From: CAZVRZ01 sp964629965
Lineage (GTDB): Bacteria; Chloroflexota; Anaerolineae; Anaerolineales; UBA4823
NCBI GenBank assembly: GCA_964629965.1
Contig: CAZVRZ010000032.1
Coordinates: 1 to 39,883, forward strand
DNA: 39,883 nt
Direction of reading: 5' to 3'
Position 1 is the stretch's first letter. Each line of letters opens with the position of its first letter. The notes under the pieces were generated by a model. That model was not told the DNA's origin. It did no database searches and saw only the letters and a program-made list of their open reading frames with translations. A program made the position numbers and the translations under genes. Positions 34,145-39,883 of the stretch are shown piece after piece.

Positions 34145-34175
34145 CCTTTTGTCCGATCTTTTGTCCGAAGGTCAG
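34145..34175 (-). repeat. Right inverted repeat of the IS4 element
   Basis: 31 bases, the imperfect inverted copy of 32907-32937. The GACAAAAG and TCGGACA blocks are fully conserved. Confidence 0.8.
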
Positions 34176-34182
34176 AAGATGA
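34176..34182. repeat. Right target-site duplication of the IS4 element
   Basis: AAGATGA, matching the left copy at 32900-32906. The next 65 bases before the phosphatase stop hold only a 14-bp palindrome (34217-34230). Confidence 0.75.
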
Positions 34183-34247
34183 ATATTGACTTACATAAAA
34201 ACATGGTTATTGATGAAATTAGTACTAATTACTCCCGTCATTCATCT

Positions 34248-34715
34248 CTACGATGCATGGGCCAACGGCGCGATGCGTTCCATTCCTGCGGCCAGGATGT
34301 GTTCCAATTCCCTGGCAGTGGCCTCATAATCAGCCTGCTCGCCGCCGATCGGATCTGGGATATCATACACTTGGCCCGTCATTTCTGAGAGCAAGAAAAT
34401 GCGGGGAGAAAGGTCGCGGAATTCGACGCTGAGAGCTTCTTTGTGATTTCTTTCCATTGTCAGGATAAGATCGAATTGGCGCAGGAGATCATAGGTGACG
34501 CTGCGGGCTGTGTGGCCGTGTAGATCAATACCGCGCGCCTGCATGATGGCCTGGGCGCCGGTTGAGGCCTGGCTGCCATCCATTGCCCAGACGCCGGCGG
34601 ATTCTACCCGCCAGGCCGCGGCATCGGGTCGTCGATCGATCAATTGTTGAAAAAGGGCGCTGGCCATTGGGGAGCGGCACATATTCGCAGTACAGACAAA
34701 CAAGACAGACGGCAT
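34248..34715 (-). CDS. Low-molecular-weight protein tyrosine phosphatase
   Basis: A protein of 155 residues, full length for the family. The phosphate loop is C8-TANMC-R14 with the following Ser (CTANMCRSPMA), and the general acid is in the late IPDP motif (VYDIPDPIGG). Such enzymes dephosphorylate tyrosine kinases of exopolysaccharide export or phospho-arginine. No partner kinase is present here. The ATG has no clear ribosome site. It is flanked by the IS4 element and the IS607-type element. Confidence 0.93.
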   Translation of the reverse strand: MPSVLFVCTANMCRSPMASALFQQLIDRRPDAAAWRVESAGVWAMDGSQASTGAQAIMQARGIDLHGHTARSVTYDLLRQFDLILTMERNHKEALSVEFRDLSPRIFLLSEMTGQVYDIPDPIGGEQADYEATARELEHILAAGMERIAPLAHAS

Positions 34716-35018
34716 TTGAATTTGTTACAGCCTTTCGCAAGGTATTTCTACAGATGAACGAATAACCCAGGGATAGAATAATGGACTACAAAAACAAGGG
34801 GAAACAGGCGTGCTCCGCCCCCTCGACATCGTTTGATGGTCGAGACGGCGAGAGCAGCCCGGGTCGCAAATTTGTCAATATATCTGAAGATAGACCGGCT
34901 AAATTCACCAGGAATGCCACGGACTATTTCAGCTTTGGGAGAAGCGATTTTGTTGCCTCCCCACCAGGTTGCCAGCTACTCTCTTCCAAGTGTATGAGTT
35001 CGAGCCGTTCTCCGAAAC
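34716..35018 (-). other. Non-coding right side of the IS607-type element
   Basis: No gene is seen. On the minus strand this follows the TnpB tail. It contains a stem at 34822-34843 (CTCGAC...GTCGAG) and a GC-rich run followed by TTTTT at about 34795-34825. In IS605/IS607-type elements the guide-like omega RNA spans the 3' end of tnpB and the right end of the element, so part of it probably lies here. The exact element boundary cannot be set by eye. Confidence 0.45.
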
Positions 35019-35144
35019 CTACTCGAATCTATCCATGATAGACTGATGTTCGGTTCCTGCTTCAGCGAGCGTTGCCGGATGTCCCGGTCTTACATGCTCT
35101 CCACAGGCGTTACTTCCCGCGGAACTCGCGGTAGTTCTCTTCAC
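35019..35144 (-). pseudogene. Out-of-frame C-terminal tail of TnpB
   Basis: Directly after the TnpB stop, a different frame encodes 41 residues ending in a stop. It includes TTASSAGSNACGEHVRPG and EAGTEHQ, a tail typical of intact TnpB proteins. A single-base indel near 35145 would rejoin it, so the present 373-residue TnpB is probably a truncated version of a protein about 40 residues longer. Confidence 0.75.
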
Positions 35145-36262
35145 ATGTAAAGCAACTGTTCCAGGTTGGTTGCTGCGTTCAGGTCGCGGTCAATCACAAG
35201 GCCACAATACTCACAGCGATACTCTCGTTCGTTCAGAGTCAGGTCGGGCCTGACCTGTCCACAGCCCGAACAACGTTTACTGGATGGGTAGAATCGGTCT
35301 GCGATCAACACTTCGCAGCCGTACCACCCGCCCTTGTAACTCATTTGCCTCCGGAACTCAGATAGGCCCACGTCAGCAATCGCTTGCGCCAGATGGTGGT
35401 TCTTCAACATCCCGCTCACATTCAGGTCTTCCAGCACGATGGCCGACTTGGTTTTCGCCAGCCGGCTGGTAGCCTGATGCAGCGCATCCTTGCGAATGTT
35501 CGCTACATGGAAATGCACCCTGGCCAACTGCCGCACCGCCTTCTTGCGGTTGGCGCTGCCCTTCTGACGGCGCGAGACGCGGCGCTGCAGCCGCTTGATC
35601 TTCGTCAGGCCTTGCTTCAAGGCGCTTGGATTGTCAACACAACTTCCATCGCTTACGGTCGCCATGTGCAGGACGCCCAAGTCAACTCCTGCCACATCCT
35701 TTTCCGTCGGTTCTGGATCGGGAATTTCCATCTCCACCTGCACAGATACAAACCAGCGCCCGGCCCGTTCGCTCACCGTGGCGCTCAGGATGTGGGCGCC
35801 ATCGCTGGGGAGGTAACCGTGCTCCTTCAAGCGCAAGACCCCTAAGCGTGGCAGTTGGATAGCCTTTTCGAAGATGTGGATCGCCCCGGTCAAGCGGAAG
35901 CTGCCCAATCCATTCTTCTTGGATTTGAAGCGCGGAAAGCCCACTTTGATGTTCTTGCCTGCCCGTTTCTCTTTTACTCTCCGGAAGAAGTGCCCATATG
36001 CCTGATCCAGGTTGCGCAGGGCTTCTTGTGGCGCACACTTGGATACTTCATACATCCAGGCCAGTTCGGTCTTCTTGAGCACATTCAGCTCGCGGTGTAG
36101 ATCAATCGCGCTGGGCACTTTCTGCCCGACCTGGTACGCCTCGATCTTGCGCGCCAACCCCCAGTTGTAGGCATAGCGCGCCGCTCCGGCATGGCGAGCG
36201 CAGGCCGTCCGCTGCCCATTGTTCAAATCCAATTCCGTCTTGAAGGCGCACAGGATCCTCAT
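35141..36262 (-). CDS. tnpB: TnpB RNA-guided nuclease, C-terminally truncated
   Basis: A protein of 373 residues. The RuvC residues are D194 (VAGVDLGVLHM), E278 (IVLEDLNVSG) and D360 (IDRDLNAATN). The zinc finger is C331/C334 (CSGC) and C350/C353 (CEYC). The N-terminal wedge and helical region begin MRILCAFKTELDLN. The catalytic site is complete. Only the tail after NLEQLLYM is lost to a frameshift. TnpB proteins use an omega RNA from the element end to cut DNA and help element retention. The start overlaps tnpA by 4 bases (ATGA). Confidence 0.9.
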   Translation of the reverse strand: MRILCAFKTELDLNNGQRTACARHAGAARYAYNWGLARKIEAYQVGQKVPSAIDLHRELNVLKKTELAWMYEVSKCAPQEALRNLDQAYGHFFRRVKEKRAGKNIKVGFPRFKSKKNGLGSFRLTGAIHIFEKAIQLPRLGVLRLKEHGYLPSDGAHILSATVSERAGRWFVSVQVEMEIPDPEPTEKDVAGVDLGVLHMATVSDGSCVDNPSALKQGLTKIKRLQRRVSRRQKGSANRKKAVRQLARVHFHVANIRKDALHQATSRLAKTKSAIVLEDLNVSGMLKNHHLAQAIADVGLSEFRRQMSYKGGWYGCEVLIADRFYPSSKRCSGCGQVRPDLTLNEREYRCEYCGLVIDRDLNAATNLEQLLYM

Positions 36263-36876
36263 AACTGTTCGGCCACCTCGCGCAGCGTTTCGACCAGCTT
36301 GCGGTTCTTATGGCTGCGGCTGCCGTACAAACGTGCCGAAAACACCGTGATGATTTCCAACACGTCTTGGGCCAACTCTTCTTCAAAGCTCAACGGCTGT
36401 TCCCCTTGGTTGATGAGCACCACTTCGGTGTTGTACGCTTCGCACAACGAAAAAATCAACTCCGAGCCAAAGCGCAGCAGCCGATCTTTGTTCGTCAGCA
36501 CCAGCCGCCCAACCGTCCCAGAGCAGATCCGCTTGATGAGCTGCTGCAACCCGCACTTGTTGTAGTTCAGCCCCGAACCCAAATCTTGAACGATTTCGTA
36601 AGTCCACCCATTGGCCGCACAGAATGTTTCCAGTAGAGCTACCTGCTGTACCAGGTCTTCTTTCTGATCGTGGCTGGATACCCTGGCGTAGCACACGGTT
36701 GGCCGGTTGGTTTTGCTGGTTTCATACGGTTTCAGCCCATGAAGTTGGGCCAGGTCATAACGACGATGGCCGTTCGGGGTGCGTTCGGCCTGGATTTTTC
36801 CTTCTGCTTCCCAACGACGCAAGGTAGGGATAGAGACGCCAAGTTCTTTTGCTGCCTGCCCAATGCTGACTTTCAT
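36259..36876 (-). CDS. tnpA: IS607-family serine recombinase TnpA
   Basis: A protein of 205 residues. A MerR-like helix-turn-helix (SIGQAAKELGVSIPTLRRWEAEGKI) precedes a resolvase catalytic domain with the nucleophile Ser67 in YARVSSHDQ, then LVLTNKDRLLRFG. The order (DNA-binding domain first) is the reverse of classical resolvases and diagnostic of IS607. It is full length and should be able to excise and integrate the element. Confidence 0.93.
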   Translation of the reverse strand: MKVSIGQAAKELGVSIPTLRRWEAEGKIQAERTPNGHRRYDLAQLHGLKPYETSKTNRPTVCYARVSSHDQKEDLVQQVALLETFCAANGWTYEIVQDLGSGLNYNKCGLQQLIKRICSGTVGRLVLTNKDRLLRFGSELIFSLCEAYNTEVVLINQGEQPLSFEEELAQDVLEIITVFSARLYGSRSHKNRKLVETLREVAEQL

Positions 36877-37131
36877 AACCCTCGATTATACACACAAAAT
36901 AATATTTGTATAGATAAAGATAGATATTATCTTGCAGATACTACCCCCCGCTCTTATCCGAACCAAGATAAGAACACCCACATATATCGCAAAATTTCCA
37001 AAAAAGGGTCGCAGCCCAATGAGCGACGATCGATAATGACAAAGAGCCCACGAGCGGATCAAATATCAAACCTATTTTAGTCCATGCATCTCTCTCTCGT
37101 CAAGCCAAAGTATTAAGAATTTCCTTAAAAT
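36877..37131. other. Left flank of the IS607-type element, no gene
   Basis: 255 AT-rich bases next to the tnpA start. They contain ACAAAATAATATTTGT (a 16-base near-palindrome, about 36892-36907) and repeated GATA/TATC motifs, which may be TnpA binding sites. No open frame or RNA gene is recognised. Confidence 0.4.
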
Positions 37132-37719
37132 TTAGTATTGTGATTGTGCATCCTTCCCGCCGGGCTGGTCGCCCGGCCGGATCTCTTCGATCTTTTGAGC
37201 CAAATCATCCAACTGGGCCAACAGCTTATGATAATCATCCCGCGTCGGAATGCCCAGCTCGCTCAGGTAACGCGCCGCCAAGCGATCCAGGGCAGATGCG
37301 GCTGCCGGGGGAGGTGTGTTTACGCTGAATAATAATTCACGAAAGCGGCTGCCATCTTCCACCGTAAGCTCTGCCCGCTCGATCAACACGGCGAGGCGGT
37401 GCTCAATCTCCTCGTTGACCCTCAGGCCGAGATCGATAGGCAAAGCCACGGTGCGCTGCAAAGCCTCCAGGGTATTGCCGCTTGCTTTTACCAGGCCGGA
37501 TAGCAGCGACAAGGGTAAAAACCCAGGGCGTTTTTTCTCTTGCTCAAAAATGATCTGGGTCAAGGCGACTGCGGTCAAGTCCTCTCCGCTGGCATGATCC
37601 ACCACCCGTAACTCCAGCCCTGCCCGGATCATTGCGGCCAGGTCTTCCAAGGTGATGTACTGCTTTTCGTCCGTGTCGTAGAGTTTGCGATTAGGGTAGC
37701 GTTTGATCGTTTTGATCAT
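37132..37719 (-). CDS. PhaR-type polyhydroxyalkanoate regulator
   Basis: A protein of 195 residues. The start ATG 37719 shares a base with the phasin stop (TGATG); a GTG one codon earlier is possible. The N-terminal domain IKTIKRYPNRKLYDTDEKQYITLEDLA is a clear PHB_acc_N (PhaR) DNA-binding domain, followed by DLTAVALTQIIFEQEKK. The end, LGIPTRDDYHKLLAQLDDLAQKIEEI, is a coiled coil like the end of the phasin next door. PhaR represses phasin genes and senses PHA granules in other bacteria. PHA synthase is not in the window. Confidence 0.88.
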   Translation of the reverse strand: MIKTIKRYPNRKLYDTDEKQYITLEDLAAMIRAGLELRVVDHASGEDLTAVALTQIIFEQEKKRPGFLPLSLLSGLVKASGNTLEALQRTVALPIDLGLRVNEEIEHRLAVLIERAELTVEDGSRFRELLFSVNTPPPAAASALDRLAARYLSELGIPTRDDYHKLLAQLDDLAQKIEEIRPGDQPGGKDAQSQY

Positions 37720-38105
37720 CACGAATGCGATTTTTTCAGTTCTTCCACGCGTTTGGTCAATTCGGCAATTTTGTCACCAAGCGCTTCGACATCTTGCTTC
37801 GAGGGCACGCCCAAATGTCCAAGGATTTCTTGTACATGTTTGCTGCCCTCGGCCTCCCCAACCCGCATGGCCCGCTTGCGGCGCTCTAAAACCTCTTGCA
37901 TCAAATTCTTGCCATCTTTCTCGGCAATCTCGCCCCGCTCGACCAATTTGTTAACAAAATCTTCGATCTCGTCTTGGGCCAGGGCGGCTGCGCCGATGGC
38001 GGCTAACAGTATTTTGCGCGAAATATCAAACAGTGGTTTGGCATCTTTGAGGCGTTCTTCGCCAACAGTTTCTTGAGCGGCTTTGGCTTTTGCTTTCGTT
38101 GTCAT
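37719..38105 (-). CDS. Phasin-like (PHA granule-associated) protein
   Basis: A protein of 128 residues. The N-terminus is Lys/Ala-rich (TTKAKAKAAQ), followed by a helix ISRKILLAAIGAAALAQDEIEDFVNKLVERGEIAEKDG as in the PhaF/PhaI family. The C-terminal segment LGVPSKQDVEALGDKIAELTKRVEEL is a coiled coil. Such proteins coat granules and may bind nucleoid DNA through basic tails. AAAGGAG lies 7 bases before the ATG. It is translated first and coupled to the PhaR-type gene. A 39-bp palindrome sits 28 bases upstream of its start. Confidence 0.82.
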   Translation of the reverse strand: MTTKAKAKAAQETVGEERLKDAKPLFDISRKILLAAIGAAALAQDEIEDFVNKLVERGEIAEKDGKNLMQEVLERRKRAMRVGEAEGSKHVQEILGHLGVPSKQDVEALGDKIAELTKRVEELKKSHS

Positions 38106-38133
38106 TTGATCACTCCTTTTACGAATAGTAAAG

Positions 38134-38172
38134 ATACTGAGGCTATGACGCAGTGCGTCATAGCCTCAGTAT
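38134..38172. repeat. Perfect 39-bp palindrome upstream of the phasin gene
   Basis: Two 19-base perfect arms (38134-38152 and 38154-38172) around one central base. It lies between the glycosidase stop and the phasin start, both on the minus strand. No T-run follows on the minus strand. It could be a terminator of the glycosidase gene, an operator for the phasin operon, or both. Confidence 0.75.
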
Positions 38173-38209
38173 AGCATGCCTCGTTAGAGGAGTCAACAAA
38201 AACGAAATT

Positions 38210-39718
38210 CTATGGCTTGCGCAAGATATAAACCGGGGTAAAACCTACATCCACTAAATAATTGGTTGAACTGGATGCCGGGGAGATCACTGCGCCATCA
38301 CGCGTATATGCAGCTACAAACTTACTTTGGGGGATAGCCACAGTGGATTGCTGATCCTGCAAAGCAAATACTACGTCTACAAACTGATTTTCCACGAGAA
38401 AACGATACGCTTCCAACCCGATTCCATAATCCACAGGGGTTACGGTCTGGTAACTTTCCAAGCGTTTGATCAAATGTTGGTAAGCGTAAAAAGTTAACGT
38501 GGGAGTGCTGCCATTCAATAGGCCCGTATAACGCCACGCAGGGCCATTAAACGTGTACCAAAGAACCCCATCGACCTTTTGATTTAGCAGCCGGACATAG
38601 CCACGCGCTAAAAAGTTCGCTTGAGCATCATAAAAACCCGCCGGCACTTCCGCAGTATTGGGGGGACAATAGTTAGTGTTTTCGTAGCAACCTAAACCAC
38701 CTTCATTCAAGACGATGGATTTGCTCACTCCATACTCCAACATCAAAGAACGTAAAAAGCGAGCCTTTCCAACCAATGCCCCGCCCCAAGATTTCCATGC
38801 TGGAAGAGCTTCCAATTCGTGATCCACATTTCTGTTCAGGTAAGAAGGGTAAGAATGATAGGGCACAACATCGAAGTAATCTGCCGCGCCGGCCGCCAAT
38901 ATTCCCTTCAGAAACCACTCGGGGCGGCCCTGTCCTACAGCACTTTCCGGGGAATTCAATAACAGGCCGCCGATCCACACGCGAACCCAAGGATCTTCGG
39001 CTCTCATGGCAGGAGTGATGACCTTGAGCATCTCGCCATAATGGGCACCGCCATAATTGGGATCCGCAATATCCCCCCAACAACCAAAGCCGTTATCAAC
39101 CGCAACCAATGCTGGGTCCACATCGATTTCATTTCCAATTTCCCAATCATGCACATTGAATTCGGGTTTTTTATAGCGTTCAACCAACTCGGTCATAAAG
39201 CTCGCAAAAGCATTAAATTTATCTGCACGAATAGGTCCACAGGTAGAGGGGATAACCGTTGCCCAGCGCGGGCTGGTCTGGACCAACACCACTGGCTTGA
39301 CTTGGATATCTTTTAAGGCGCGCAATTCACTATCTAATTCCGCCAACTTTGTCCAGTCGATCGGATCCCCTTCGTTGGGCTGCAAATCCGCCCATGATAC
39401 TCTAAAGGTAGCCACCCTGGCCCAGCCATTCCCAAGCTGTTGCATCTTTTGAAGAAGAGGAGAGCCCGCAAGCATCTTCACTGTGCTTTCAACCCCAAAG
39501 ACATTGAACCATGGGGAACCTCGCATCGCAATGGGGAGATACACGGTTTGTTCTGCAGTTTGGGCCTGGTTGTGGCTTAGCAATGATAAATATACATTGT
39601 CGTTTGAATCTTGCGCTTTGACGGGCAATACTTCTACAAAGTTCTCACTGGATATACTTCCCAGGATGAACATTGCCAGAATACAGACAAGCGTAAAACG
39701 TTTAGCTAGAGTTTTCAT
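38210..39718 (-). CDS. Secreted clan GH-A glycosidase-like protein
   Basis: A protein of 502 residues. The signal peptide is cut near VKA-Q (about 36). A spacer with two YL-type segments (NVYLSLL, TVYLPIAMR) follows; I have the impression such segments are common in Anaerolineae extracellular proteins. The TIM barrel begins near residue 72. The likely acid/base is E197 (WEIGNE) and the nucleophile E339 (IVLNEGGLG), at strands 4 and 7, as in GH-A families such as GH39 or GH5. The end is a short beta domain. It should act on an external glycan. Substrate unknown. Confidence 0.78.
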   Translation of the reverse strand: MKTLAKRFTLVCILAMFILGSISSENFVEVLPVKAQDSNDNVYLSLLSHNQAQTAEQTVYLPIAMRGSPWFNVFGVESTVKMLAGSPLLQKMQQLGNGWARVATFRVSWADLQPNEGDPIDWTKLAELDSELRALKDIQVKPVVLVQTSPRWATVIPSTCGPIRADKFNAFASFMTELVERYKKPEFNVHDWEIGNEIDVDPALVAVDNGFGCWGDIADPNYGGAHYGEMLKVITPAMRAEDPWVRVWIGGLLLNSPESAVGQGRPEWFLKGILAAGAADYFDVVPYHSYPSYLNRNVDHELEALPAWKSWGGALVGKARFLRSLMLEYGVSKSIVLNEGGLGCYENTNYCPPNTAEVPAGFYDAQANFLARGYVRLLNQKVDGVLWYTFNGPAWRYTGLLNGSTPTLTFYAYQHLIKRLESYQTVTPVDYGIGLEAYRFLVENQFVDVVFALQDQQSTVAIPQSKFVAAYTRDGAVISPASSSTNYLVDVGFTPVYILRKP

Positions 39719-39776
39719 ATATCATGTCCATCAGACAGATTTATGATAAAAACATCGTTTCTATCACATTGTCTTG

Positions 39777-39805
39777 ATAATGCCACGGAACAAACAATAT
39801 GTCAA
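39777..39805 (-). promoter_or_regulatory. Promoter of the secreted glycosidase gene
   Basis: On the minus strand, TTGACA (39800-39805), a 17-base spacer and CATTAT (39777-39782). The predicted leader is about 50 bases. The last 78 bases of the window hold no other recognisable feature. Confidence 0.65.
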
Positions 39806-39883
39806 GATGCTCCCAATAACCTAACCGGGCAGGGCATTAACATTCTCATCTGAGTGGGGAGAAAAAAAGAGGTCTTCTTCGGT

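Larger units (their letters stand above)
32907..34175 (-). mobile_element. IS4-family insertion sequence
   Basis: A 1269-bp element bounded by 31-bp inverted repeats (25 of 31 identical) and a 7-bp target duplication. It carries one full-length transposase with intact DDE and YREK residues. The left repeat contains the transposase stop. The element looks complete and recently mobile. Confidence 0.88.
35019..36876 (-). mobile_element. IS607-type element (tnpA-tnpB), minimal extent
   Basis: A serine-recombinase TnpA and a TnpB in the order and overlap normal for IS607. The span given covers only genes and tail. The true ends extend further on both sides; IS607 makes no target duplication, so the ends cannot be seen as repeats. 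Confidence 0.8.

Noticed and set aside
34781..35038. An 85-codon plus-strand frame next to the phosphatase
   Set aside because: It runs opposite to the TnpB tail and the probable omega RNA region, has no ribosome site and no family match by eye.
1..39883. tRNA, rRNA or riboswitch genes
   Set aside because: I looked for tRNA cores (GGTTCGAATCC-like) and rRNA stretches and found none. Without a covariance search, small RNAs could still be missed.

Overview
The window looks like a chromosomal segment from a Chloroflexota bacterium, probably class Anaerolineae. This is inferred from three things. Thr/Pro-rich TPTxTPT spacers occur in secreted and envelope proteins. The wall genes (a class A PBP, two YkuD L,D-transpeptidases and an Amidase_3 enzyme) sit beside lipoproteins. 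The mix of a PhaR/phasin pair, c-di-AMP-type PII-like receptors and GT-C membrane proteins fits this group. I see no rRNA, tRNA or CRISPR array, so the assignment rests on protein style only.

Layout. (1) 24-3720: a GT-C membrane glycosyltransferase, a small lipoprotein and a secreted protein with four beta-rich repeats. (2) 13438 down to 3783, minus strand: a surface-glycan operon. Its order is a DPM1-like GT2, an 840-residue membrane protein, two GT4 enzymes, a GT2, a SAM methyltransferase, a flippase-like membrane protein and a sugar nucleotidyltransferase, with stop/start overlaps at several junctions. (3) 13639-16652, plus strand: a degenerate DNA-methylase-like protein with a zinc ribbon and an unrecognised C-terminal domain, then a membrane-anchored cytochrome c. 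(4) 22285 down to 16657, minus strand: a CPA2 antiporter, a PII-like protein, a MaoC-like hotdog protein and a class A PBP. (5) 22448-26604, plus strand: a six-hairpin glycosidase-like protein with a near-ideal leaderless promoter, two tandem DarA/PstA-type receptors and PRPP synthetase. A minus-strand AMMECR1 gene follows. (6) 27291-32167, plus strand: a wall-remodelling cluster (amidase, two L,D-transpeptidases), a LURP-one-like protein, an unknown protein and a thioredoxin-TPR protein. It ends at a strong bidirectional hairpin terminator.

(7) 32550-36876 is the mobile patch. An IS4-family element with 31-bp inverted repeats and a 7-bp target duplication sits at the broken edge of a sugar-nucleotide epimerase remnant. 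It is followed by a low-molecular-weight tyrosine phosphatase and an IS607-type tnpA-tnpB pair. The conserved C-terminal tail of TnpB is still present but lies out of frame. (8) 38105 down to 37132: a phasin-like protein coupled to a PhaR-type regulator, preceded by a perfect 39-bp palindrome. (9) 39718 down to 38210: a secreted clan GH-A glycosidase-like protein with a clear promoter.

The most interesting grouping is around 20.7-25.5 kb. Three PII-superfamily proteins, two of them DarA-type, flank a shared divergent promoter region next to a cation/proton antiporter. This suggests a nucleotide-controlled ion or turgor module joined to wall synthesis. The second candidate for something undescribed is the methylase-like protein at 13639-15987.
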